Part shown: positions 1 through 9,647 of the stretch, piece by piece
How the letters are laid out: every line of letters starts with the position of its first letter
How positions within the stretch are numbered: position 1 is the stretch's first letter
Source of the DNA: JABDQA01 sp963759125
GTDB lineage: Bacteria > Desulfobacterota > Desulfobulbia > Desulfobulbales > Desulfocapsaceae
Assembly: GCA_963759125.1 (NCBI GenBank)
Contig: CAVWXN010000007.1
Location: forward strand, 124,001-188,000
DNA length: 64,000 nucleotides
Direction: 5' to 3'
Notes under the pieces: generated by a model
What the model saw: only the letters and a program-made list of their open reading frames with translations
Database searches by the model: none
Told to the model about the DNA's origin: nothing
Position numbers and translations under genes: made by a program

Positions 1-340
1 CGAACTGGTTGCTGGTTTCCACACCGAATACTCATCCATGGGCTTTGGGCTGTTCTTCATGGGCGAGTATGCCAACATCGTCATCGGCGCCTGTCTGACC
101 GTGATTCTTTTTCTCGGAGGCTGGTCCTGCCCATTCGGAGATCTCGGTTTTTTCCCGTTTACTCACAACGTGGGCTGGTTTCTGCTGAAGATCTATCTGA
201 TCATCTTCGTTTTTATCTGGATCCGCTGGACCTTTCCGCGAACGACAATTTACGGGCTTTTGAATCTATCCTGGAAGTATTTGATACCAATCTCGCTTTT
301 TAACCTGCTGTTGACCGCAGGATTGCTCAAGGTGTTCTGA
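1..340 (+). CDS. nuoH: NADH-quinone oxidoreductase subunit H, C-terminal fragment (5' end outside window)
   Basis: The frame is open from base 2, before the first ATG at 38, and reads ELVAGFHTEYSSM, the conserved NuoH cytoplasmic-loop motif that lines the quinone site. About 112 residues are visible, including the last membrane helices. NuoH is the membrane subunit that joins the quinone-reducing arm to the antiporter-like arm of complex I. The stop at 338-340 lies one base before nuoI, so the genes are tightly coupled. The truncation is only the window edge; the ATG at 38 is internal and is not the start. Confidence 0.93.
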   Translation, partial: ELVAGFHTEYSSMGFGLFFMGEYANIVIGACLTVILFLGGWSCPFGDLGFFPFTHNVGWFLLKIYLIIFVFIWIRWTFPRTTIYGLLNLSWKYLIPISLFNLLLTAGLLKVF

Positions 341-341
341 T

Positions 342-782
342 ATGGGCGGTTATTTTACAGACCTTCTTAGTGGTACCAAATCACTGCTCGACGGCATGTG
401 GGTGACGCTGAAAGAATTTCCCCGTCGGCCGGTCACCCTCAACTACCCCCACGAATCGGTAAAGATGTACCGCCGGTTTCGGGGTCATATCGAACTCATC
501 GGCAATGAAGAGGGGAAACCCAACTGCATCGTCTGTTCGATGTGTCAGCGAGCCTGCCCTTCAGGGTGCATTAGTCTTGGCGGAGAGAAACCTGAAGGAT
601 CAAAAAAGAAGGTATTGACCAGCTATATCCTCGATTTCACCACCTGCTCGCTCTGCGGCTCCTGTGTGGAATCTTGCAATTTCAACGCCTTGCAGTTCTC
701 AAACGAATACAATCTGGCCTCCACCAGAAAAGAGGATTTCATTATGGATCTCCTCAAACGACTAGAGGAACAAAACCAATGA
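342..782 (+). CDS. nuoI: NADH-quinone oxidoreductase subunit I (2x[4Fe-4S] ferredoxin-like)
   Basis: This 146-residue protein has two classical C-x2-C-x2-C-x3-C clusters at C62/C65/C68/C72 and C102/C105/C108/C112. They ligate the N6a and N6b [4Fe-4S] centres that carry electrons towards the terminal cluster next to quinone. The N-terminal segment (GMWVTLKEFPRRPVTLNYP) is the usual NuoI membrane-associated start. The gene sits between nuoH and nuoJ, and its stop overlaps the nuoJ start (ATGA at 779-782), which suggests translational coupling. Length is normal for the family. Confidence 0.96.
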   Translation: MGGYFTDLLSGTKSLLDGMWVTLKEFPRRPVTLNYPHESVKMYRRFRGHIELIGNEEGKPNCIVCSMCQRACPSGCISLGGEKPEGSKKKVLTSYILDFTTCSLCGSCVESCNFNALQFSNEYNLASTRKEDFIMDLLKRLEEQNQ

Positions 783-1312
783 CCCCCGTCCCGCCCCCCA
801 CCCTTTTCAGCGCCGACGGTATGGTAGGTCTGGTATTTCTGATCATGATCGGCGTCACCCTGACCGGCGGTTTCATAGCCGCCACCGCCGAGCGTTTGAT
901 CAGGGCCCTGTCCGGCATTGTTATCTGTTTCACAGGAGTGGCGGGGTTCTATTATTTCCTTAACTCGCCGTTCATGGCGATGATGCAGATCCTGATTTAT
1001 GTAGGGGCCATCTGCGTCACCATCTCTTTCGCGATCATGCTGGCGGCTCCCGAGGAAAAACTCAAAAAAAGCCCCTCCAATTTGTTCTCCGGCCCCATCG
1101 GCTTCATGATCGCCGCTCTCATCTTTGCTGCGATGACCATGCTCGCCCTGAAAACAGACTGGCAGGCCAGTGCAAAGACTGCCTCCGGCTCGGTGAGGGA
1201 GATTGGTATTCATCTTCTGACCACCTATTCGATGGTTTTCGAACTGATATCGATCGTCTTGCTGATCGCCATCATTGGGTCGATCGTCATTGCCAGGGGA
1301 GGGAGGAACTAA
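779..1312 (+). CDS. nuoJ: NADH-quinone oxidoreductase subunit J
   Basis: I place the start at the ATG at 779, which overlaps the nuoI stop, giving 177 residues. The frame stays open further upstream, but that stretch is nuoI sequence. Five hydrophobic helices are visible. The segment MMQILIYVGAICVTISFAIML matches the conserved NuoJ TM3 region with its pi-bulge glycine/tyrosine pattern, important for coupling quinone chemistry to pumping. The gene is followed by nuoK after a one-base gap. Confidence 0.93.
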   Translation: MTPVPPPTLFSADGMVGLVFLIMIGVTLTGGFIAATAERLIRALSGIVICFTGVAGFYYFLNSPFMAMMQILIYVGAICVTISFAIMLAAPEEKLKKSPSNLFSGPIGFMIAALIFAAMTMLALKTDWQASAKTASGSVREIGIHLLTTYSMVFELISIVLLIAIIGSIVIARGGRN

Positions 1313-1313
1313 T

Positions 1314-1640
1314 ATGGCACTGCTCTCGATCCATCAATACCTGACTACCTACCTGGTTTTCGGCGCCATGCTCTTCAGTCTCGGGGTCTACGGTCTGGTA
1401 ACCAGAAAAACCCTCATCGGCATGCTCATCGCCGCTGAACTTATGCTGGCCGGAGTATCGATAAACTTCATGTCATTTAATCGATTTCTGGCCCCGGATC
1501 CTTCAGTGGGACAGATATTCACTCTGTTTATCATGGCCATTGCCGCTGCCGAGGCAGCCATCGGCCTATCAATCGTCGTTGCCGTGTATCGTCAATATAA
1601 AACGGTAGATGCTGAAGAACTGGTCAACCTCAAAGGCTAG
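1314..1640 (+). CDS. nuoK: NADH-quinone oxidoreductase subunit K
   Basis: The start is the ATG at 1314, preceded by the purine-rich GGGAGGGAGG stretch of the nuoJ end, giving 108 residues. The protein is a three-helix MrpC-like subunit. It keeps the conserved membrane glutamates in IAAELMLAGVSINFM and AAAEAAIGLSIVVAVYR, which form part of the central hydrophilic axis of complex I. Length and motifs are standard for NuoK. An upstream in-frame start at 1275 lies inside nuoJ and is not needed. Confidence 0.95.
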   Translation: MALLSIHQYLTTYLVFGAMLFSLGVYGLVTRKTLIGMLIAAELMLAGVSINFMSFNRFLAPDPSVGQIFTLFIMAIAAAEAAIGLSIVVAVYRQYKTVDAEELVNLKG

Positions 1641-1648
1641 AAGAAATC

Positions 1649-3130
1649 ATGGACGACACCATCATCACCACGTCGAAACTGCTCCTGGCCTTACTCATTC
1701 CCTTGATCGGCTCGATCTTGGTGATGCTTCTTGACAAAGATGAAAACCTCAGGGAAACGATCTCTTCTGTCGCATCGATCGCCCTTTTCGTCGTGGTCTG
1801 CTCTATGGTCCCTGCGATATTTGCAGGCAAGACGCTCTATTACAACCTGTTCACAATCCTGCCTGGCGTTACCATATCGCTGAGAGCTGACCCGATGTCG
1901 ATGATTTTCGCCATGGTCGCCTCATCGTTGTGGACCATTGCTGTGTTTTACTCGATGGGCTACATGCGCGGTCTCAATGAACATGCCCAGACCAGGTTCA
2001 ACGCCTGCTTTGCCATCGCTATTTTCGGGGCCATCGGTGTGGCCTTCTCAGACAACCTGTTCACCATGTATCTGTTTTACGAGATCGTTTCGGTCTGCAC
2101 CTACCCGCTGGTAGCTCACCATCAGGATCAGGAAGGCTATGACGGTGGACGCAAATACCTGGTATATCTCACCGCCACCGCCAAGGCCTTTTTGCTACCG
2201 GCCATGATTCTGATCTACGTGCTCACCGGAACGCTCGACTTTGCCACCGATATTTCCACCGGCATCTTCCCCGACGGGGTCAATAAAGGGCTGGTGGTAA
2301 TGCTCTATATCTTCTGTTTGTTCGGTTTTGCCAAAAACGGGGTGATGCCTTTCCATCACTGGCTGCCCGGCGCAATGGTGGCACCGACTCCTGTATCCGC
2401 ACTGCTCCATGCCGTGGCCGTCGTCAAGGTCGGAGTCTTCTGTACCACCAGGGTGATGCTTTATGTCTTCGGCGTCGATCTGATGGATGCCTTCAACCTC
2501 GGGGTGCCCACCGCCTACTTCGTCGGTTTCACCATAATTGCTGCCTCGGTGATCGCCTTATCCAAAGATAATTTGAAAGCCCGGCTGGCCTATTCCACGG
2601 TCAGTCAGCTCAGCTATATCATCCTCGGCGTTGCCCTGCTCACTCCGGCAGCCATTGAAGGCGGGCTGATCCATATCGTCAACCACGCCTTTTCCAAGAT
2701 CACCCTGTTCTTCTGTGCCGGAGCCATTTATGTGGCGGCTCACAAAAAGGAAATCTCTGAAATGGAGGGGCTGGGCAAAGTCATGCCGTTTACTTTCGGC
2801 GCCTTTGCGATCGCTTCCCTGTCCATGATCGGCGCCCCGCCGGTGGCAGGTTTTGTTTCCAAGTGGAATCTGCTGGTTGGCTCAGTGCAGGCTCATCAGA
2901 TCGGTATCCTCCTGATCCTGCTGGCCTCGACCCTGCTCAACGCTGCCTATTTCCTGCCGGTGAGCTATCGAGCCTTTTTCGGCAAGCTACCGCCCGGCGA
3001 GCCCTACACGGGGATCAAGGAAGCGCCGCTGTCCATGCTCATCCCGATTCTGATTGCCTGTTTCATCTCAGTGATAATCGGAATCTTCCCCAATTTCATG
3101 ATGACCTTCGTCAAGGCGGTGACCGGATGA
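1649..3130 (+). CDS. MrpD/NuoL-like proton-translocating antiporter subunit (first copy)
   Basis: This 493-residue polytopic membrane protein of the NuoL/M/N-MrpA/D superfamily has about 14 helices. FYEIVSVCTYPLVAHHQ carries the conserved TM5 glutamate, and the region around KNGVMPFHHWLPGAMVAPTP carries the TM7/TM8 lysine and histidine motifs of a proton channel. It occupies the place where nuoL is normally found but is MrpD-sized and lacks the long C-terminal lateral helix expected of NuoL. I read it as one of two antiporter-like subunits that together replace NuoL. The stop overlaps the next start (ATGA at 3127). Confidence 0.85.
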   Translation: MDDTIITTSKLLLALLIPLIGSILVMLLDKDENLRETISSVASIALFVVVCSMVPAIFAGKTLYYNLFTILPGVTISLRADPMSMIFAMVASSLWTIAVFYSMGYMRGLNEHAQTRFNACFAIAIFGAIGVAFSDNLFTMYLFYEIVSVCTYPLVAHHQDQEGYDGGRKYLVYLTATAKAFLLPAMILIYVLTGTLDFATDISTGIFPDGVNKGLVVMLYIFCLFGFAKNGVMPFHHWLPGAMVAPTPVSALLHAVAVVKVGVFCTTRVMLYVFGVDLMDAFNLGVPTAYFVGFTIIAASVIALSKDNLKARLAYSTVSQLSYIILGVALLTPAAIEGGLIHIVNHAFSKITLFFCAGAIYVAAHKKEISEMEGLGKVMPFTFGAFAIASLSMIGAPPVAGFVSKWNLLVGSVQAHQIGILLILLASTLLNAAYFLPVSYRAFFGKLPPGEPYTGIKEAPLSMLIPILIACFISVIIGIFPNFMMTFVKAVTG

Positions 3131-3375
3131 TACAGTTTATCGACTTTCTGAAAGAACGGGGACGGGAAGTACGCTATATCCTCTACGGCACCATGGCTGC
3201 CATAGTGATCTGGAGTATGACGGTGGACACCTCACACGCCCACACCTGGGTCGAAAAACATATACCCGGATTCTGGTCCATATTCGGTCTCGTTTCCTGC
3301 ATAGTCCTGATCTTTTTTGCCCGCTGGCTAGCTCCGGCAGGCATCGAACGGGAGGAAGACTATTATGACGTCTAG
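3127..3375 (+). CDS. Small two-helix membrane protein of the complex I operon
   Basis: An 82-residue product starts at the ATG at 3127, which overlaps the preceding stop; its own stop overlaps the next gene (start 3365). It has a short amphipathic N-terminus with RGREVRYILYG, two hydrophobic helices around residues 18-32 and 48-67, and an acidic end (EREEDYYDV). I do not recognise a named family. Its position between two antiporter-like subunits, overlapping both, suggests an accessory subunit that spans them, perhaps doing the structural job of the missing NuoL lateral helix. That role is inferred from context. Confidence 0.8.
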   Translation: MIQFIDFLKERGREVRYILYGTMAAIVIWSMTVDTSHAHTWVEKHIPGFWSIFGLVSCIVLIFFARWLAPAGIEREEDYYDV

Positions 3376-5155
3376 CTACTTCCTTCATCCGGCCCTGCTA
3401 CTCATCATAGGAGCGCTGATACTGCCGTTTATCAGGGAACCGTTTCGCAAGCCCTACCTGCTGCTGGTGCCGATTTTCACTTTTGTCGATGTGGTTTATC
3501 TCGGTTTCAACCAGGGAATATACGGCCAGGTCAGCTTTCTTGACTGGCAGTTGACATTCGGTCGCATCGACGCTTTGTCAAATGTCTTTGCCTTCATCAT
3601 GGCTCTGATGGCCATCATCGCCACCCTTTACAGTCTGCAGGTCAAAGACTGCTGGCAGCAGATGGCAGCCTGGTTCTATGTGGCGGGTTCCATCGGGGCT
3701 ATTTACGCCGGCGATTACCTCAGTCTCTTCCTGTTCTGGGAGATTATGGCCTTTGCCTCGACCTTTCTGGTCTGGTGCAACAAAGATCAAAAAGATGCCA
3801 CTGCGGCAGGTTTCAGGTATCTGCTGGTTCACACCTTCGGGGGCCTTCTGCTGCTGATGGGATTCGTGCTGCGCTATCAGGCTACTGGCAGCATTGCCTT
3901 CGAATTACTCGACTACGATGCCCACAGCCTCTATACCTGGCTGATAATGTCGGGCCTGATGCTCAACGCCGCCGTCGTGCCACTCCATTCATGGCTGCCT
4001 GACGCTTACAGCAAAGCTACTATCGGGGGCGCGGTGTTCATGTGCGCCTTTACGACCAAAACGGCGGTCTATACCCTGGCCCGAGCCTGTGCCGGATTCG
4101 ACATCCTGATAGTGCTCGGGGTGGTCATGGCTATCTACGGAATTGTCTACGCCATTAACGAAAATGACGTACGGAGGCTGTTGGGTTGGGAAATCATCAG
4201 TCAGGTCGGCTACATGGTCGCCGGAGTCGGAATAGGTACGGCGCTGGCAATCAACGGTGCCGCTGCTCATGCTTTTGCTCACATCCTCTACAAAGGGTTG
4301 CTGTTCATGGGCGCCGGAGCAATCATTCAGATGACCGGCAAGAGCCGCTTCACCGAGCTTGGCGGACTCTATAAAAAAATGCCTGTGACCATGTTTTTCA
4401 TGATAGTCGGCGGAGTCTCGGTATCCGCTTTCCCATTCTTTTCGGGCTTTGTCTCCAAATCAATGATCATTGCCGCCAGCTATGAAGAACATCTGCTCTG
4501 GGCCGGGTTTCTGCTGACCATGGTTTCAGCCGGTACCTTCCTGGTTGCCGGCCTGCGCTTGCCCTATCTGCTCTTCTTCTGTGAACCAAAGTCGGCTGAA
4601 GTTGTCGAGCGGGCCGCCGATCCGCCCTGGAACATGCAGGCAGCGATGATATTTGCCGGACTGCTCTGTTTCGTGCTCGGCACCTTTTATCCGCTGCTCT
4701 ACTCCATGCTGCCCTATCAGGATGCACTGTATCATCCCTACAGCGGTTATCACCTCAGCGAAACCTTACAGATTCTGGCCTTTACCGCCTTGGGATTCAT
4801 GCTCTTTAAAGACCGGATTTTGGCTCGACCCACTATCAGCCTTGATCTCGACTGGTTCTACCGACGCGGTGGACAGCTGGTTCTCTGGCTGGCCAGAAAC
4901 CCGATTCAGTGGATAGACACCATGTGGGGTGAGGCCTATCGGGTTGTCGGCCTTTTTCCATTGATGACCACTGCCCGATTCTGGGCCTGGTTCGACTGGC
5001 ACGGTATCGATGGGCTGCTGGATGGCTCTGCCCGGGGGGTGAGGTCATTGGGCCGCCTGCTGGCCAGAGTAATGCAGCGGGGACAGATTCAACAGACCCT
5101 TGCTTATACGGTAACTTTTGTGGCGCTGGTACTGATCGCCTTCATCTGGATGTAA
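3365..5155 (+). CDS. MrpD-like Na+/H+ antiporter-family subunit D (second copy)
   Basis: This is a 596-residue proton-channel subunit of the MrpD/NuoL/M/N family. FLFWEIMAFASTFLVWCNKD holds the TM5 glutamate, VVPLHSWLPDAYSKATIGGA the TM7-8 region with its lysine, and AHAFAHILYKGLLFMGAGAI the conserved histidine and lysine of the central axis. The C-terminus is extended by about 100 residues past the channel core and ends in a final helix (TLAYTVTFVALVLIAFIWM). The sequence resembles the subunit-D-type proteins found inside complex I operons of several Proteobacteria more than true NuoL. The start overlaps the small protein upstream by 11 bases. Confidence 0.85.
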   Translation: MTSSYFLHPALLLIIGALILPFIREPFRKPYLLLVPIFTFVDVVYLGFNQGIYGQVSFLDWQLTFGRIDALSNVFAFIMALMAIIATLYSLQVKDCWQQMAAWFYVAGSIGAIYAGDYLSLFLFWEIMAFASTFLVWCNKDQKDATAAGFRYLLVHTFGGLLLLMGFVLRYQATGSIAFELLDYDAHSLYTWLIMSGLMLNAAVVPLHSWLPDAYSKATIGGAVFMCAFTTKTAVYTLARACAGFDILIVLGVVMAIYGIVYAINENDVRRLLGWEIISQVGYMVAGVGIGTALAINGAAAHAFAHILYKGLLFMGAGAIIQMTGKSRFTELGGLYKKMPVTMFFMIVGGVSVSAFPFFSGFVSKSMIIAASYEEHLLWAGFLLTMVSAGTFLVAGLRLPYLLFFCEPKSAEVVERAADPPWNMQAAMIFAGLLCFVLGTFYPLLYSMLPYQDALYHPYSGYHLSETLQILAFTALGFMLFKDRILARPTISLDLDWFYRRGGQLVLWLARNPIQWIDTMWGEAYRVVGLFPLMTTARFWAWFDWHGIDGLLDGSARGVRSLGRLLARVMQRGQIQQTLAYTVTFVALVLIAFIWM

Positions 5156-5180
5156 TGCGAAGAATCAAGGACTAACCAAG

Positions 5181-6707
5181 ATGGATCAACTTTTGATAAA
5201 CCAGGGCTTCCCGCTCCTCAGCGCCTTGATCTTCCTGCCGATGGCAGGTGCCTTTGTCCTGCTGCCATTCAAGAGCGAGGAAACGTGCAGATATATTTCT
5301 CTTATTGTCACCACCCTGGTGGCCCTGCTCAGTTTTGTCTTGGTGGCTGGTTTTGACACGTCCACTGCAGCATTTCAGTTTGCTGAGACCCACACCTGGA
5401 TCAAACCGCTCAATATCAACTATACCGTTGGGGTAGATGGTATATCGATCCTGCTGGTGGCAATGACGGCGCTTATCATGCCGTTCTGTGTCCTGGCTTC
5501 CTGGTCCTACATCAAGGTTCGGGTTAAACCGTTCATGATCTGCCTGCTGGTCATGGAGACGGCGATGGTAGGGGTCTTCGTCGCCCTCGATTTCGTACTT
5601 TTCTACATCCTCTGGGAGGCAATGCTTATCCCGATGTATCTCATCATCGGTATCTGGGGCGGCCCGAGAAAGATCTATGCGTCGATCAAATTCTTCCTCT
5701 ACACACTTGCAGGTTCCATCCTCCTGCTGGTGGCTATCATCTGGCTCTACTGGAAGAACTCCTACTCGTTCTATATCCCGGATATGATGTGGCAGCCTTA
5801 CGGCATCACCCCCCAGGTCCTGGTATTCATCGCCTTTTTCATTGCCTTTGCGGTCAAGGTACCGATGTTTCCGTTTCACACCTGGCTTCCCGCCGCCCAT
5901 GTTGAAGCACCCACGGCCGGATCGGTAATCCTGGCTTCGATTCTTTTGAAAATGGGTACCTACGGGTTTGTCCGCTTTGCCCTGCCCATCGTCCCGGACG
6001 CCACCTTGCTGCTGATGCCATACGTACTCTGGCTCTCCATCGCCGGCATCATCTACGGTGGTTTCACCGCCCTGGCCCAGCAGGACATGAAAAAACTGAT
6101 CGCCTATTCTTCGGTCGGCCATATGGGCTTCGTCACGCTTGGCATCTTCGTCCTTAATAAGCAAGGAATTGAAGGGGCCATCCTGCAGATGATCAATCAC
6201 GGCGTCACCACCGGTGCTCTTTTTCTCTGCGTTGGTATGATCTATGAACGAACCCACTCCCGCGAGCTCTCGGCAGCAACGGGTGTGGGCAAATATATGC
6301 CTGTTTTCGTTACCTTCCTTGCTTTCTTCTCCCTGTCCTCATTCGGTTTTCCCGGAACCAACAGTTTCGTCGGAGAATTCCTGATCCTGGCTGGGACCTT
6401 TGAGTTTGACGTAACCCTTGGGTTGGCAGCGATTCCCGGTGCTGTGCTTGCCGCTGCCTATATGTTGAGAATGCTGCAGAAGGTTATCTGGGGAGGTCCC
6501 GATAACCCGGACCAGTCTTGGATAACCGATCTGAACAGCCGAGAAATTATCACTCTGGCCCCATTTCTACTATTTGTTTTGTGGATCGGACTGAGTCCGG
6601 GGCCTTTTATGGAAATGATGGACATGAGCGTCACCGAGCTGCTCAACCAGTTCAATGCCTATAAGGCACAATCGGTGGCCGCGGTCGAGATGCTGGTCAC
6701 CCAATAA
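5181..6707 (+). CDS. nuoM: NADH-quinone oxidoreductase subunit M
   Basis: This 508-residue antiporter-like subunit is of standard NuoM length. Diagnostic segments are the FYILWEAMLIPMYLIIGIWG glutamate helix, the KVPMFPFHTWLPAAHVEAPT channel motif and the KKLIAYSSVGHMGFVTLGIF helix. It would form one proton channel in the membrane arm. It lies between the second MrpD-like gene (25-base gap) and nuoN (29-base gap), the normal operon order. Confidence 0.95.
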   Translation: MDQLLINQGFPLLSALIFLPMAGAFVLLPFKSEETCRYISLIVTTLVALLSFVLVAGFDTSTAAFQFAETHTWIKPLNINYTVGVDGISILLVAMTALIMPFCVLASWSYIKVRVKPFMICLLVMETAMVGVFVALDFVLFYILWEAMLIPMYLIIGIWGGPRKIYASIKFFLYTLAGSILLLVAIIWLYWKNSYSFYIPDMMWQPYGITPQVLVFIAFFIAFAVKVPMFPFHTWLPAAHVEAPTAGSVILASILLKMGTYGFVRFALPIVPDATLLLMPYVLWLSIAGIIYGGFTALAQQDMKKLIAYSSVGHMGFVTLGIFVLNKQGIEGAILQMINHGVTTGALFLCVGMIYERTHSRELSAATGVGKYMPVFVTFLAFFSLSSFGFPGTNSFVGEFLILAGTFEFDVTLGLAAIPGAVLAAAYMLRMLQKVIWGGPDNPDQSWITDLNSREIITLAPFLLFVLWIGLSPGPFMEMMDMSVTELLNQFNAYKAQSVAAVEMLVTQ

Positions 6708-6736
6708 TGCCAATGGTAAAGGATTAAAGGAATATT

Positions 6737-8153
6737 ATGCTCTTTCTACCTGAACTGATTCTGCTTCTGGGAACACTCTCCCTGTTTCTGGTGAGCCTTG
6801 GCACCCCGGCAATCGAGACTCTCCGCAAGCTGACCATCACCGTTTCGGCCCTGGTGCTCATTGCCACACTGGTCTGCCTGAAGCAGAACGGTTCACTCTT
6901 TTTCGATTCCTACCGGATCGACTTTTTCTCTCAATTGTTCAAGTTTCTCATCGCTGCTGCAACCCTGGTCGTGTTGATTTTTTCAGAACAATCCCCGGGT
7001 ATCAAGAGTGAAGTTAAAGCCGAGTACTATGTGTTTCTATTTACTGGTGTCCTCGGTCTGATGATGCTTACCTCAAGCGTCGAACTTCTGGCCATACTTG
7101 TCGCTTTGGAACTGTCCAGTTTTTCGGTCTATATCATGGTGCCGATGCGGTCTACGAACAACGCTGGTACCCAGCAGATGGAATCGGGCATCAAATATCT
7201 GCTTTTCGGCGTCATGTCCACCAGCTTCATGCTGTTTGGTATGAGCTATATTTTCGGCCTCTGCGGTTCAACCTACCTCTACGATATCGCCGGCCGCATC
7301 GAGCCGCTCTACTATCAGCCGGCAGCGATCGTCGCCATTATCATGATAATGGCCGGCTTCTTTTATAAACTTGCTATCTTCCCATTTCATTTCTGGGTAC
7401 CCGATGTCTATGAGGGTGCGGCCAACGAAACCACCGCCTTTATCGCCGCAGTGCCCAAAATCGCCGCCGTGGCGGTCATGATAAGAATTGTTTCCTTGCT
7501 CAGTGCTGAGGGCCAGACCGTAGTAAACCTGCTGCTTGTCTGTGCCATTTGCTCAATGTTTTACGGGAATCTCTCGGCCCTCGTCCAAAAAGATTTTAAG
7601 CGCCTGCTCGGTTTTTCAGGAATCTCCCATGCCGGTTTCGTTCTTTTCGGTCTACTTACCCTCAGCAGTCAGGGGTATGCGACCTCGATCTACTATATCA
7701 TCGGCTATGCTGCCATGAATCTGGCCTGCTTCCTGGTCGTCTGCACCATTGCCTCGTCAGGTGAGAACCTGGCCATAGAGGATTTTACTGGACTTCATCA
7801 ACGCTCCCCTTTTCTTGCCATCATCCTCGCCGTCGGTCTCTTTGCTCTGGCAGGCATTCCGCCGTTCGTTGGCTTCACCGGAAAATTCATGCTGCTGGTC
7901 AACGCCTTCAAACAAGGACATGTGCTGGCCGTTGTCCTGGCGGCCATTAACACCGCCATTGCCATTTATTATTATCTCTCAGTAGTGAGGGTTGCCTACT
8001 GCAGTGACCCCGAAGGGATCCCCAGGAAAGGTTGTTCCCGGTGCTATGACCACTGCGGTCTCAGTCCTGCTGCTAATCGTTATCGTAGCCATGGGCATTC
8101 TGCCGGGCGCCTTTTTGCACATCACCTCCACCGCGGTTGGGACAATCCTATAA
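6737..8153 (+). CDS. nuoN: NADH-quinone oxidoreductase subunit N, with a single-base frameshift near the 3' end
   Basis: The antiporter-like NuoN is clear from 6737 (LALELSSFSVYIMV, KLAIFPFHFWVPDVYEGA, KRLLGFSGISHAGFVLFG). After about residue 430 (IYYYLSVVRVAYCSDPEG) the reading frame turns into a polar, Cys- and His-containing tail that ends at 8158. One frame over, directly downstream of about 8030, the sequence encodes a hydrophobic last helix (TTAVSVLLLIVIVAMGILPG) that ends with a stop at 8151-8153. Removing one base near 8025-8031, for instance in the AAAGG run, restores a normal 471-residue NuoN. It is either a sequence error or a recent mutation. Confidence 0.9.
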
Positions 8154-8293
8154 ACTGATAGCTAGGCCCCATTCTGGTCACCACTACATCGCCAGATACG
8201 TCGTTTCTCAGATCCAGGGACTTGCGACTGTGGTAATCTGCACTATCGTGCCTGAATACTCCTCAAACAATTCCACGAAAGATTAATACTATC

Positions 8294-9532
8294 ATGAATC
8301 CCTGGCTGATTTTCATTCTGGCTGTCATAGTCATAAATTTTCTTCTGAACAGCACCATCTCCCTGCTCAACCTCAAAGCGCTCTCCCCTGATCTGCCGGA
8401 AGAATTCGCCGACATCTACGACCGGCAAAAGTATCGTCAATCACAGGATTACACGCGCGTACAGACGATTTTCTCGCTTTTTGAGAACTCAATAATCACG
8501 GCCATCACTGTGCTCTTTCTGCTCGGCGGCGGCTTCAATCTGGTTGATCAATTTGTTCGAGGCTTCAACTTAGGCTCCATCACTACCGGTATCGTCTATA
8601 CCGGAGTGATAACCATGCTTTCCTTTGTTGTCGGATTGCCTTTCTCGATCTACTCCACATTCAAGATCGAAGCCCGCTTCGGCTTTAACCGCACCACTGC
8701 AAGGACATTCGTTGCCGATATCCTCAAATCAATCTTGCTGACCATTGTACTTGGGGCTCCCATCCTGGCGGCAATCCTCTGGTTTTTCGAAAATACTGGA
8801 TCTTACGGCTGGTTACTTTGTTGGCTGGGCACCGTCGCTTTCGGCTTCATTGTTCAATTCCTGGCGCCGGTGCTTATAATGCCTCTGTTCAACAAATTCA
8901 CCCCGCTTGATGACGGACCGCTGAAAGATAAAATTTTAAGTTATGCAAAGTTTCAGAATTTCAAACTCAGCGGCATCTTCACCATGGATGGATCGAAGAG
9001 ATCCACTAAGCTAAACGCCTTTTTTACTGGATTTGGTAAATTCAGGAAGATCGTTTTTTTTGACACCCTGCTTGAGAAAATCGAGGATGATGAGGTCGTC
9101 ACTGTCCTTGCTCACGAAATGGGCCACTTCAAGAAACGCCATATCTGGAAAATGATGGCCATCTCGATTCTGCAGACCGGTCTGGTATTTTTCCTCTTGT
9201 CGCTGTTTCTCAATAATCCTGGTTTATTCGAAGCATTCCAGATGGAGCATCTGTCGATCTATGCGAGTCTGTTTTTCTTTGCCTTTCTTTACTCGCCGAT
9301 CAGTACCCTGCTGTCTGTAATCTTTAATATAATGCTCAGAGCCCATGAATATGAAGCTGACGATTATGCCGCAGAAACCACCGGTGCACCGGAGGTCCTG
9401 ATTCAGGCCCTGAAAAAGCTGAGCCTGGCAAACCTGTCCAATCTCACCCCTCACCCGGCTATGGTGTTTTTCAGTTACAGCCACCCCCCGGTCCTGGATC
9501 GGATACGGGCTCTGAGAAAGGAAAAAAGCTAA
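8294..9532 (+). CDS. Ste24-like M48 family zinc metalloprotease (CAAX protease 1 type)
   Basis: This 412-residue integral membrane protease carries the zinc-binding HEMGH motif at residues 274-278 (LAHEMGHFKKRHIWK) and a downstream HEYEAD motif with the probable third ligand E352. Several hydrophobic helices precede and surround the catalytic part, as in Ste24/ZMPSTE24. In bacteria such proteins are usually assigned to membrane-protein quality control; the substrate cannot be told from sequence. The length matches Ste24 rather than the shorter HtpX. It stands after the nuo operon with 140 bases between and reads as a separate transcription unit. Confidence 0.88.
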   Translation: MNPWLIFILAVIVINFLLNSTISLLNLKALSPDLPEEFADIYDRQKYRQSQDYTRVQTIFSLFENSIITAITVLFLLGGGFNLVDQFVRGFNLGSITTGIVYTGVITMLSFVVGLPFSIYSTFKIEARFGFNRTTARTFVADILKSILLTIVLGAPILAAILWFFENTGSYGWLLCWLGTVAFGFIVQFLAPVLIMPLFNKFTPLDDGPLKDKILSYAKFQNFKLSGIFTMDGSKRSTKLNAFFTGFGKFRKIVFFDTLLEKIEDDEVVTVLAHEMGHFKKRHIWKMMAISILQTGLVFFLLSLFLNNPGLFEAFQMEHLSIYASLFFFAFLYSPISTLLSVIFNIMLRAHEYEADDYAAETTGAPEVLIQALKKLSLANLSNLTPHPAMVFFSYSHPPVLDRIRALRKEKS

Positions 9533-9647
9533 ACAAATCTGGAAGAACTCTCTTGCACCCGGGCACGGTGACGATTAAGATATTATCTGAATATCTCGTA
9601 CCATTTTCTTGGACCTTACCTTTTTTCACCACGCTTGGGAGCATATC

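Noticed and set aside
5172..6257. 361-residue open frame on the minus strand opposite nuoM
   Set aside because: Very polar, His/Asp/Gln-rich composition without motifs, fully antisense to the well-conserved nuoM; a shadow frame.
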